Shown one piece after another: positions 35,489 through 43,751 of a stretch of 47,921 bases of DNA. How positions within the stretch are numbered: position 1 is the first letter of the stretch; each line of letters starts with the position of its first letter. The stretch is taken from NCBI GenBank assembly GCA_964512995.1, contig CAZELM010000037.1:1-47921 (forward strand), given 5' to 3'. This DNA comes from CAZELM01 sp964512995 (GTDB taxonomy: Bacteria; CSSED10-310). The position numbers and the translations under genes are program-made. The notes beneath the pieces were generated by a model. That model saw only the letters and a program-made list of their open reading frames with translations, was not told where the DNA came from and did not search any database.

Positions 35489-36865
35489 TTATTCCTGTTT
35501 CTGAATACCGAAATGCTCCATTCGTTTATACAGATTGGAGCGGGGAGTTCCGATCGATTCCGCAGTGGCTGAAATATTCCAGTTGTTTTCCTCCAGTTTT
35601 TTGAGCAGGAACTGTTTTTCGGCAGCCTCTTTGAACTCCTGGAGTGTGTTGAATTGGGGAAGTGGCTGGGATTCTGTTGGAGATCGCCGGCTGAAACCGG
35701 CTGTTAACGATTTCGATACCTGCTCGGCGGATATCTCCGGTTCGGTTGTCAGCAGAAGTATCCGTTCCGTGACGTTTTTCAGTTCCCGGATATTGCCGAT
35801 CCAGGGATGTTTTTTCATCGCATTCAGAGCAGCGGTCGAGAATGTAGCTGGAATGATCTGATTTCGATTGGCAAACTGAGCGGAGAAAAACGTCACCAAT
35901 GCCGGGAGATCATCCAATCGCTCTCGGAGAGGTGGCACAAAAACAGGGATCACGTTGATACGGAAATAAAGATCCTCCCGGAATGTCCCCTCCCGGATCA
36001 TCTCCTCAAGATCCTGATTTGTTGCAGCGATAATGCGCACATTTGCATGAAGGGTTCGTGAACCACCCACGCGCTGGAATTCGCCTTCCTGAAGAGCACG
36101 CAGTACCTTGGCCTGTGTTTTCATGCTCATATCACCGATTTCATCCAGAAATAATGTGCCATTATGAGCGAGTTCGAACTTACCTTGCCGGCGTTCCGAT
36201 GCACCACTATAGGATCCTTTTTCATGACCAAACAGCTCATTCTCGATCAGATCCTCCGGAATGGCAGCGCAATTCACCTGGATAAACGGAGCGTCATTCC
36301 GGTTGGAGAGGCGATGGAGCATTTGAGCCACCAACTCCTTACCAGTACCACTCTCGCCACGCACCAGCACGGATAAATCAGATGGTGCCACTTTACGAAT
36401 CACGGAAAGCAATTGCTGAATGTTCGGGGAACTGCCGATCATCTCAACGGGAAATTCCGGTTGATCCCGGAAAGTGGCTTTTTCCTGAGCGATCAACTGA
36501 TTCAGTTTGAGAGCATTCTGGATGCTGAGAAGGATACGGTCTTTTTGTGGAGGTTTTTCGAGGAAATCGAACGCGCCAATCTTGACTGCCTGGACTGCTG
36601 TCTGGACAGAACCGTGGCCGGACAGGATGATGATCGGAAGATCCGGATAATCCTGATGCAGCGATTCCAGAACCTCCATTCCATCCATTCCGGGCATTTT
36701 GATATCGAGCAACACCAGATCCGGTCTCCGTTTCCGAGCGCTGCTCAGTGCTTCCGTTCCATTGGCGGCCTCCTGGACTGTATAATTGCTGTATTCCAGG
36801 ATCATCCGCAATGTGATCCGGATCGATTTTTCATCATCAACCACCAAAATCGTTTTTCCGCTCAT
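35489..36865 (-). CDS. NtrC/NtrX-family sigma-54-dependent response regulator
   Basis: 458 residues. Receiver domain (1-120, phosphorylatable Asp54), AAA+ domain (about 140-380) with Walker A GESGTGKE (170-177), sigma-54 contact loop GSYSGA (217-222) and Walker B LFLDE (238-242), and a C-terminal Fis-type helix-turn-helix (about 420-455, ISATAESIGTPRSNLYKRM). The loop differs from the canonical GAFTGA by conservative changes (Ala to Ser, Phe to Tyr, Thr to Ser), so sigma-54 contact is probably retained. It lies 70 bases downstream of the kinase gene and is very likely its partner. Three sigma-54 promoter matches occur in this window. Confidence 0.93.
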   Translation of the reverse strand: MSGKTILVVDDEKSIRITLRMILEYSNYTVQEAANGTEALSSARKRRPDLVLLDIKMPGMDGMEVLESLHQDYPDLPIIILSGHGSVQTAVQAVKIGAFDFLEKPPQKDRILLSIQNALKLNQLIAQEKATFRDQPEFPVEMIGSSPNIQQLLSVIRKVAPSDLSVLVRGESGTGKELVAQMLHRLSNRNDAPFIQVNCAAIPEDLIENELFGHEKGSYSGASERRQGKFELAHNGTLFLDEIGDMSMKTQAKVLRALQEGEFQRVGGSRTLHANVRIIAATNQDLEEMIREGTFREDLYFRINVIPVFVPPLRERLDDLPALVTFFSAQFANRNQIIPATFSTAALNAMKKHPWIGNIRELKNVTERILLLTTEPEISAEQVSKSLTAGFSRRSPTESQPLPQFNTLQEFKEAAEKQFLLKKLEENNWNISATAESIGTPRSNLYKRMEHFGIQKQE

Positions 36866-36935
36866 TATCTACTCCTGTTCCAATCGGTTGAGATAATTGA
36901 CAACAGAGCAGTTGCTGTTTATTTCCACTCAGCCG

Positions 36936-39900
36936 TCAAAGTCCTGCTGTCTGTTTTTCCTCTCCGTATCCGTTCTCATAGAATGGCAATAACACGGTAA
37001 AGATGCTTCCTTGTCCCGGATGGCTCCACACTTTTATCTCGCCATCATGCGCTTCGATCGTGGATTTGCTGATCACGAGTCCCAATCCGATGCCTTCTGA
37101 TTTGGTGCTGAAATACGGTTCAAACAAATGAAGTATCGTTTCCGGTGACATTCCGATTCCCGTATCCTTCACAGAGATCATGATGAATCTCCCATCTCGT
37201 TTCGCGATCACAGTCAGTGTTCCTCCTTCCGGCATTGCATGGATACCGTTCTGAATCAGATTGATCAAGACGCGTTTCATCTGATCCTGATCGAATCGGC
37301 ACCAGAGTGGTTCCTGGGAAACATGATGCGTCAGTTTGATGTGATCGGGTGGAGCGGAAAACAACAGAAGCACCTCCTGGATCAGCTCACGAAAATCCGC
37401 GATGATAAATGAGGGTTTCGGAAACCGGGCGAATCGGGAGAATTCCGATGCCAATTGCTTCAGTGATTGCGTTTCTTCGAGTATCATAGTGGTGCACCGG
37501 TCGAAAACGGCTGGGAACTCCGGAGCATGATCAGAAAAAACCTGTCTCAGATGCTCGACAGACAGTTGAATCGGTGTCAATGGATTTTTTATTTCGTGAG
37601 CGATTCGTCGTGCAAGAGCGGTATAGGCTTCCATTTTGGACGCCCGTACCGTCGCACTGATATCATCCATGACTATCATGATGCTTCCTGAGTCATGTCG
37701 ACCTTCTGGAAGCCGGACCATCGCTGCCTGAAGATGCACGATAGTGCCCTGCCACAAGAATCGGACAGTGACTTCCCCGGAGCTGTTCCCGGAACGGAAT
37801 TGTTCAAGAGTTTCCCATATCGGCTGCAGATTTAACTCCCGAAACATTTCCCGTAGATCCTGATTGATGCGTGTAGTGGTGTTCATTGGAATCAGATTCC
37901 GCGCCGCCCGGTTGGCGATGATAATCCGATTGTGATCATCGACGGTTATGATGCCCGATGACATGGTTTCCAGCAATGTTGCAATCATCAGGTGACGAAG
38001 TTCAAGGTCCTGGCGTTGAGCCGCAAGATCTCCAAGCATTCGGTTAAAGGTATTGATCAAATGTCCCAATTCTCCGCCTGAAACGAAATTGACCGGTGTT
38101 TCCAGATCCCCGGAAGCGACTCGTATCGATCCATCCACCAATGCTCGAATGGGAGAGGCCAGCCGTTTTCCCAGGGTTACCGAAACCCACAATCCGATGA
38201 TGAATAATCCGGAGCTGATCATCAACAATACATCAAAGACACTTGTTTCTGATTCAAAATCAGCGATTCGTGGGCGTTCGACGGCCATCATTCCGATCGT
38301 ACTGCCAGAGTCGTCACAAATCGAAGTATATCCGATATCACGGTCCGGACTGATGGGACTGGTCTGAACCCAGGTGTTGTCGCTTTGCTGCCGGATCTTA
38401 TTGTCATCGAGAATCAGCCATGCGGGAAGAAATCCGGTATTGAATAAATCGGCTCGTGAGCTTGCGCTTATACGATCATTTGAATATATATCGATTGATA
38501 CATCCGAACTCTCCTGGATGGATTGAATGAGTTTTCCGGTAATGGGGATTTCTGTATAGAAAGTACCAGTGAGCTGTCCAACGCGACGCAGAGAAATGGT
38601 TTCAGGAAACGGCAGAAAAATCTGAACAGCGATGAATCCATCCGGATTAGTATAAAATCCGGTCTGGGGCTGACTGGTTTGATAACCGGAAGCCAGTAAT
38701 GTCGGCGAGATGGGTCCATATCGCGATGAGCTGCTCTGAACAACCTCCCCATGGTTATCCAGAATCACCCATGGCATGTCCATCAGAGCCCGTGGGATCA
38801 TGGGATCTTCACCCGATTCGGTCTGAATGATTATGCTCTGAAGATTTCGTGCATATTCGATTGCACGATCGATCAGACGATTTCGGGATGTTTCAGTCAG
38901 ATTCAGAACGGCAGAATGCCGTTGGTTTCTTGAAAACTCACGAAGAAGGTGATGGAGGATTCCGGTGAATATCAATGGGACGACAATCGCTGTGATCATT
39001 AAAAACATCAGCAATTGTGAACGGAAGCTGATACCGCGTGTCCATTGTCGATTCCTGATAAATATTTGAAGCTGAGATATGATGATTTCCGGGATAACGA
39101 TCCCGAGGCTGATCATCAGCAACTGAATCAGACCCGATATTTGTGCGGTCCAATGGAGATGGGGAAGAATTGCCAGCAATGGAGCCTGATGATGTGATTC
39201 CGAATCAGGAACAGGCAACCATAAAACCGCTCGATGGAACACTGGATCATCCATCCAGATAGGCTCGTTGTCAGGTCCATTCAGGTTGCCTGGATCAGGA
39301 AGGGGAGAGAGGTTCTGGGGAAGTGATGAAGCCTTATCTCCCTGACCGGAAAACAACCTAACGGTACGACCCCACTCATCGGTTCCGGGCAGAGCGGTCA
39401 AGGGTCCGATGGGTAACTGAAGAATCACACACCCGAGGTACGTGTTTCCACTGTGTATCGCGATGGCACCGCTCAGATCAGACTGAAACGTCGCTCCCAT
39501 CGTATTCAAAGGCAGCAGAAGTGGTTCTGAACGTAATTGATGAAGCCGATTAAAAAAGTGACTCGGAAGTGACTCCGGATAGAGATTCGGTGCAAATCGG
39601 TCGATGAGTTGATCTTCAGCATCTCGTATTTCAACGCCATATTTGCTCGAAATTGCCGATAGATCACATTTTTTCCAGATATTGAATGCAAAATATTCAT
39701 CCATGGCATACTCCGGTGAGGATAAATATCGCTTAATATCGGGATCATCCGCCAGGAGCCGCAAGTTCGACTCAACCGCAAACACACGAAGCTCATCGCG
39801 ATTCTCGATCCAATTCATCAGACTGGATTTCACATTATTCTGTCCTTCAATAAACGACCGCGTAATCAGTTCCGGACCAGTCACAAGAACGGTTATAATC

Positions 39901-41474
39901 ATCGTTGAAAAACTCAGCAGGTATTGATTGGTTCGTGTGCCTTGCTGGCGGTTCCTGATCCAGTGAGCGGCTGGAAGCACCAGAAGAAATGCCCAATGAT
40001 ACCAGTTCATCGCAATGCCGCTGAACAGACTCATGTAAACTGTGAAAGCTGGCATGAGGAAAAAATATGTCAGGATCGACTTCCAGGTGATGAGGTTGGC
40101 ACTCATTCCACAACTCCAGATGACGATCCGTAGATAAGCTCCCATAATCAACAGCAGCGATACCGGGAGCAGAATGGATGCGGGTTTGTGGGGGATCATT
40201 AGATACGGCCACCATTCCAGACTGCTGTTGCTTACCAATCCATCGACGATATGAACGGAACAGAGAGGCACCATCCCCAGGAGTAACGCGGAGGTGATCC
40301 GAAAAATCCCTGGATTCCGGGTATCCGGAATATGGAAATGGCAGTTCAATGCAATCATCCACAGAGAGAGCGCCAGAAGGATCAATTCCCCGGAAGAATG
40401 GGGAAGCCACCCGGAATGTGCGAAGATCTGTGGATCAGTCAAGGCATCGCATGTCAATGGATTCCCTTCTATCGTGAGGGAAAAAAATGTGTAAAAAAAT
40501 GCGGATCCCAGTGCTGCATACAGAAATCGCACCCCGATACGCTCTGAAGACACACTACCCACGATCAAAACAGACAGCCCTAGCACAGCGATCATGATGG
40601 AGATCCAGGCGATTGTTCCAAGCAAGGGAACAGCGGTCGGATTATTCACACTCCCAGAACGGGTAATGGCATATGTGATGCTGAACTCCGGTGTGATGGG
40701 CAAGGAGTGTGTGGTTTCCGGATCAGAATTCCCGGAATCGATGTTGAGATTCACCGCATGAACCGGAAAAGCAGACTCCAAAAAGGAAATCACAGATCGA
40801 CGGGGGTTGATGATGCCAGTGATGGCGGTATGGGTCAACGGGAGATCTGTCAGGCAAGCGACTCCATTGGACCGATAAATGAAGACGGCTTCTGTTCCAG
40901 CGGGCAGCGTCACGAGTGCCAGTGCCTCGGTACCGGATCCGACAAGCCTATTCCAGTTCTCAATCGTTTCAAACGGAGAGCCAGCTCCGGCCAGTATCCC
41001 TCCCTCATCATTTATCAATCGAACTCCCGCTGGTGGGAGGAGTATTTGTTTATTCATGGATTGAAGCAAGCCGGAAAATTCATGATCGATTCGCTGCTGA
41101 ACCGCATGGAGATTTCCGGGATTTTCCGATATATCATGCAGGATGCGATGCGAAAAAGACTCGATGGCAGCACATTCCTGCTCCCAAAATTGTATGATCT
41201 CCCGATGGATATTGCCGGGGGAGTCGTGCGACTGCTGGAGTTCCCGGTGGAGGTGATCATAAGAAGCACAACATCCGGCTACTCCCACGAAAAAAAGAAT
41301 GACTTTCTCCTGAAATGAAAATCGGAGCGATCGGCAGAGCAGAATAGCCAGCATGGCTGAAATTGCCGGAAGAATGTGCCAGGAACAGATCACAGCCACT
41401 CCCGCTGAGACAAAAGCAGCCAGAAGGATTGATCGTCTGGAGTTGTGTTCGATTCCATGAGGCGGGGTGTTCAT
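36936..41474 (-). CDS. Very long NtrY-like sensor histidine kinase
   Basis: About 1512 residues, twice the length of typical NtrY. The N-terminal 600 or so residues hold two blocks of membrane helices around a putative extracytoplasmic segment (helical, with RILHDISENPGNLHAVQQRI). A second large sensor part lies between further membrane helices (to about 1100). Then come HAMP (about 1102-1155), PAS (about 1158-1280), HisKA with IAHEIKNPLTPIQ (His at about 1293) and HATPase (NLIQNGIHAMPEGG, DTGIGMSPE, GIGLGLVISKS). PLTPIQLSVEHLR is characteristic of NtrY. ATG 41474 is the first Met before the hydrophobic region; the site is weak, and an upstream TTG (41642) has none. Confidence 0.88.
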   Translation of the reverse strand: MNTPPHGIEHNSRRSILLAAFVSAGVAVICSWHILPAISAMLAILLCRSLRFSFQEKVILFFVGVAGCCASYDHLHRELQQSHDSPGNIHREIIQFWEQECAAIESFSHRILHDISENPGNLHAVQQRIDHEFSGLLQSMNKQILLPPAGVRLINDEGGILAGAGSPFETIENWNRLVGSGTEALALVTLPAGTEAVFIYRSNGVACLTDLPLTHTAITGIINPRRSVISFLESAFPVHAVNLNIDSGNSDPETTHSLPITPEFSITYAITRSGSVNNPTAVPLLGTIAWISIMIAVLGLSVLIVGSVSSERIGVRFLYAALGSAFFYTFFSLTIEGNPLTCDALTDPQIFAHSGWLPHSSGELILLALSLWMIALNCHFHIPDTRNPGIFRITSALLLGMVPLCSVHIVDGLVSNSSLEWWPYLMIPHKPASILLPVSLLLIMGAYLRIVIWSCGMSANLITWKSILTYFFLMPAFTVYMSLFSGIAMNWYHWAFLLVLPAAHWIRNRQQGTRTNQYLLSFSTMIITVLVTGPELITRSFIEGQNNVKSSLMNWIENRDELRVFAVESNLRLLADDPDIKRYLSSPEYAMDEYFAFNIWKKCDLSAISSKYGVEIRDAEDQLIDRFAPNLYPESLPSHFFNRLHQLRSEPLLLPLNTMGATFQSDLSGAIAIHSGNTYLGCVILQLPIGPLTALPGTDEWGRTVRLFSGQGDKASSLPQNLSPLPDPGNLNGPDNEPIWMDDPVFHRAVLWLPVPDSESHHQAPLLAILPHLHWTAQISGLIQLLMISLGIVIPEIIISQLQIFIRNRQWTRGISFRSQLLMFLMITAIVVPLIFTGILHHLLREFSRNQRHSAVLNLTETSRNRLIDRAIEYARNLQSIIIQTESGEDPMIPRALMDMPWVILDNHGEVVQSSSSRYGPISPTLLASGYQTSQPQTGFYTNPDGFIAVQIFLPFPETISLRRVGQLTGTFYTEIPITGKLIQSIQESSDVSIDIYSNDRISASSRADLFNTGFLPAWLILDDNKIRQQSDNTWVQTSPISPDRDIGYTSICDDSGSTIGMMAVERPRIADFESETSVFDVLLMISSGLFIIGLWVSVTLGKRLASPIRALVDGSIRVASGDLETPVNFVSGGELGHLINTFNRMLGDLAAQRQDLELRHLMIATLLETMSSGIITVDDHNRIIIANRAARNLIPMNTTTRINQDLREMFRELNLQPIWETLEQFRSGNSSGEVTVRFLWQGTIVHLQAAMVRLPEGRHDSGSIMIVMDDISATVRASKMEAYTALARRIAHEIKNPLTPIQLSVEHLRQVFSDHAPEFPAVFDRCTTMILEETQSLKQLASEFSRFARFPKPSFIIADFRELIQEVLLLFSAPPDHIKLTHHVSQEPLWCRFDQDQMKRVLINLIQNGIHAMPEGGTLTVIAKRDGRFIMISVKDTGIGMSPETILHLFEPYFSTKSEGIGLGLVISKSTIEAHDGEIKVWSHPGQGSIFTVLLPFYENGYGEEKQTAGL

Positions 41475-41521
41475 CTTTAAAAGAGTAACATGAAACCGGA
41501 ATGATAACCAGTCGGTTCTCG

Positions 41522-41558
41522 TGCGTATCTGAATTCCATGTGCGTAGTAATTTACGCA
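41522..41558. promoter_or_regulatory. Candidate NtrC-type enhancer: TGCGTA dyad and half site
   Basis: TGCGTA-gtaatt-TACGCA (41541-41558) is a perfect 6-6-6 dyad, with an extra TGCGTA half site at 41522-41527 (19 bases away). It sits about 119 bases upstream of the sigma-54 promoter at 41677 and 67 bases before the kinase start, so it could serve both divergent genes. The shape resembles NtrC boxes (TGCAC-N-GTGCA). Confidence 0.5.
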
Positions 41559-41676
41559 ATAAACTGAGTCATTATTGATACAATGTGTGTGATCTTTACT
41601 GAAAAAAGGCTGAAGAGATATTTTAAATTGTTTTAAATTCAAATAGTTATAGAATTATTTTACATATTCGTAATGA

Positions 41677-41692
41677 TGGCATGAACATTGCT
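41677..41692 (+). promoter_or_regulatory. Sigma-54 promoter for the 57-residue protein gene
   Basis: TGGCATGAACATTGCT fits TGGCAY-N5-TTGCW with GG and GC ten bases apart. A start near 41703 would leave about 31 bases of leader containing AAAGGAG. Confidence 0.8.
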
Positions 41693-41733
41693 AAGTATTA
41701 CGGGTGAGATTGCTTTTGTGAAAGGAGATGAAC

Positions 41734-41907
41734 ATGAGTCCTTTTATTCGAGATAACAGTGACAAGCCACCCAAACTACTTGCCAAGACGTTTTTTAAAG
41801 AACTCCGGGCTAATGGCTATTCAGACGAGCAGATCTTGAAATTCTCATCGGAGATGATTGACTGTTTAAATCGGGATATGACAAACCGACTGGAATATCA
41901 GAAGTAA
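41734..41907 (+). CDS. 57-residue helical protein of unknown function
   Basis: Starts MSPFIRDNSDKPPKLLAKTF and ends NRLEYQK. ATG 41734 is six bases after AAAGGAG (41721-41727); an in-frame ATG at 41728 is too close to that site. The central part (about 14-50, KTFFKELRANGYSDEQILKF) looks like two amphipathic helices with no membrane segment or signal. Evidence that it is real: a consensus sigma-54 promoter, a strong ribosome site and a terminator 23 bases after the stop make a complete single-gene unit. It is divergent from the NtrY-like kinase. I recognise no family; an adaptor or regulator is possible. Confidence 0.8.
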   Translation: MSPFIRDNSDKPPKLLAKTFFKELRANGYSDEQILKFSSEMIDCLNRDMTNRLEYQK

Positions 41908-41929
41908 CTTCATTTTCTTCCTCTAAATC

Positions 41930-41966
41930 AAAAACCGCTCCATGATTACGGAAGCGGTTTTTTTTT
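41930..41966. terminator. Bidirectional Rho-independent terminator
   Basis: AAAACCGCT (41931-41939) pairs with AGCGGTTTT (41953-41961), with nine T residues at 41958-41966 and five A residues on the left. It ends the plus-strand small gene and can also serve the convergent pgk gene. Confidence 0.9.
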
Positions 41967-41991
41967 GAGCTGAGGATTCAGTGAAACGGTA

Positions 41992-43182
41992 TCAATCCAT
42001 GTTTGGGATGATGGAGATACCGGGTAGTTCTTTACCTTCGAGGTATTCGAGACTTGCGCCGCCGCCGGTTGAGATATGTGTGATTTTGTGTTCGACACCC
42101 GCTTTTTTAATAGCAGCGACAGAATCACCCCCTCCAACGACCGTGACGGCAGCGGAGTTAGCAATAATCTGAGCCAGTTTGATCGTACCGGCTGCGAAGT
42201 CACTCACTTCAAACACACCCATGGGGCCGTTCCAGAAGATGGTACCGGCTTCCTGCAGTTTAGATGAGAAGCGTTGAATGCTATCCGGTCCGATATCCAG
42301 TCCTTTGAGATGGTCCGGGATATATTCCACATTACACACCTCCCGATGAATACCCGGTTCTGGAGTTTCTGCGGCAATGCAGTCAGAGGGAAGGAGAAAC
42401 AGCTTATCTTCAAAGTCAGCATCCTGGAGAATATCCCATGCTTTTTCCATCAAATCCGGTTCGATGAGTGATGCACCGACATCATTTCCCATTGACTTCA
42501 GAAATGTGAACGCCATAGCGCCTCCAATCAAAAAGCCATCCACTTTATGAAAAAGGTTTTGGATCAAAGCCAGTTTACTGGAGACTTTAGAGCCGCCGAG
42601 CAGCGCATAGAATGGACGTTTGGGATTATCCAACGCATTTGACAGATATTGAATTTCCTTCTGAATCAGATAGCCAATCGCAGCATTCTGTCCAAGAATC
42701 TGAGGAACACCCACGATCGACGCATGCGCCCGGTGGCAAGTTCCAAATGCGTCATTGATGTAAGTGTCCGCCAGCCGTGCGAGTGATGCGGCGAAATCCG
42801 GATGATTTTTTTTCTCTCCGGGATAGAATCTCACGTTTTCGAGGAGGACGATATCCTGAGGATTCATTTTGGAGATGATCTGTTCGACATCGGCTCCAAT
42901 ACAATCTGGAGCCATGATAACTGATTTTCCCAGGAGATGGCTGAGATGAAGGGCAACAGGAGCCAGGCTGAAGGCTGGATCCGGAGACTTGGGATCTCCA
43001 AGGTGGGATGCCAACACAATTTTTGCTTTGTGCTTCAGGACCGACTGAATGGTCGGCAGTGCAGCTCGAATACGCGTATCATCTGTGACATTTCCGTCTT
43101 TCATGGGAACGTTGAAATCCACTCGTATGAAAACAGTACGATCATTCAAAATCAGATCATCAATCATTTTCTTGCGTGTCAT
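41992..43182 (-). CDS. pgk: Phosphoglycerate kinase
   Basis: Glycolytic enzyme making ATP from 1,3-bisphosphoglycerate. 396 residues is the bacterial standard. RVDFNVPMKDG, LASHLGDPK, LLENVRFYPGE, FGTCHRAHAS and GGSKVSSKL are conserved, with the nucleotide region WNGPMGVFE and GGGDSVAAIKK at the C-terminal side. A GAGGAGG site precedes the ATG. The usual gap neighbour is absent; a universal stress gene lies upstream with an 84-base gap, so pgk may be read with it or alone. Confidence 0.97.
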   Translation of the reverse strand: MTRKKMIDDLILNDRTVFIRVDFNVPMKDGNVTDDTRIRAALPTIQSVLKHKAKIVLASHLGDPKSPDPAFSLAPVALHLSHLLGKSVIMAPDCIGADVEQIISKMNPQDIVLLENVRFYPGEKKNHPDFAASLARLADTYINDAFGTCHRAHASIVGVPQILGQNAAIGYLIQKEIQYLSNALDNPKRPFYALLGGSKVSSKLALIQNLFHKVDGFLIGGAMAFTFLKSMGNDVGASLIEPDLMEKAWDILQDADFEDKLFLLPSDCIAAETPEPGIHREVCNVEYIPDHLKGLDIGPDSIQRFSSKLQEAGTIFWNGPMGVFEVSDFAAGTIKLAQIIANSAAVTVVGGGDSVAAIKKAGVEHKITHISTGGGASLEYLEGKELPGISIIPNMD

Positions 43183-43266
43183 ATAATCCTCCTCATCCTA
43201 CCGATGATTATTATCTTCATCTCCGATACTGTTGTTAACCAACATATCGCCAATGATCATTCCAGG

Positions 43267-43734
43267 TCAATCATTCAGATGAACAACGAGTACCGGGCAT
43301 GTGGCTTTTTTAATAATCGTATCCGCAGCTCCACCGAGCAATGCGTCGATCACAGCACTCCTGCCACGGCATGTGATCGTGATCAGGTCTGCCTGGATGT
43401 TCCGGGCAAACTCGATGATCGCCCAAGCATCATCATCGTGAGCGGATATCGTGTGTATTGTGTGTGCTATCCCGGAAACCAGTTCTTTGAGTTCCGGGGA
43501 TTCCAAAGCATCACGGATGACCGCATCCACCCGCTGAATTTCTCGAATTTCATCCTGGTGGAATTGTTCCAACGAGATTCTTAACATCGTTTCCTGATCA
43601 TCTGTAAGCACTTTTGACGAAGCATGAACGATAATGACCTCTCCACCACACGAACGAGCGATCATAAATGCATGCCGCAACGCTCTGAATGAAACATCCG
43701 ATAAATCTACAGGGCATACGATTGTCTTGTACAT
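43267..43734 (-). CDS. Universal stress protein (UspA family)
   Basis: 155 residues, one Usp domain. It begins MYKTIVCPVDLSDVSFRALR and ends ATCPVLVVHLND. The ATP-binding loop near the C-terminus reads RGRSAVIDALLGGAAD, a degenerate form of G-2x-G-9x-G(S/T), so ATP binding is uncertain. ATG 43734 has GAAAGGA just upstream; a longer frame to 43809 overlaps the antiporter gene and is not supported. It lies 17 bases downstream of the antiporter gene and probably shares its transcript. Confidence 0.9.
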   Translation of the reverse strand: MYKTIVCPVDLSDVSFRALRHAFMIARSCGGEVIIVHASSKVLTDDQETMLRISLEQFHQDEIREIQRVDAVIRDALESPELKELVSGIAHTIHTISAHDDDAWAIIEFARNIQADLITITCRGRSAVIDALLGGAADTIIKKATCPVLVVHLND

Positions 43735-43751
43735 ACGTTTCCTTTCAAATC

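Noticed and set aside
41475..41642. Extended N-terminus of the NtrY-like kinase from TTG 41642
   Set aside because: No ribosome site, and the 56 added residues would overlap the candidate enhancer dyad.
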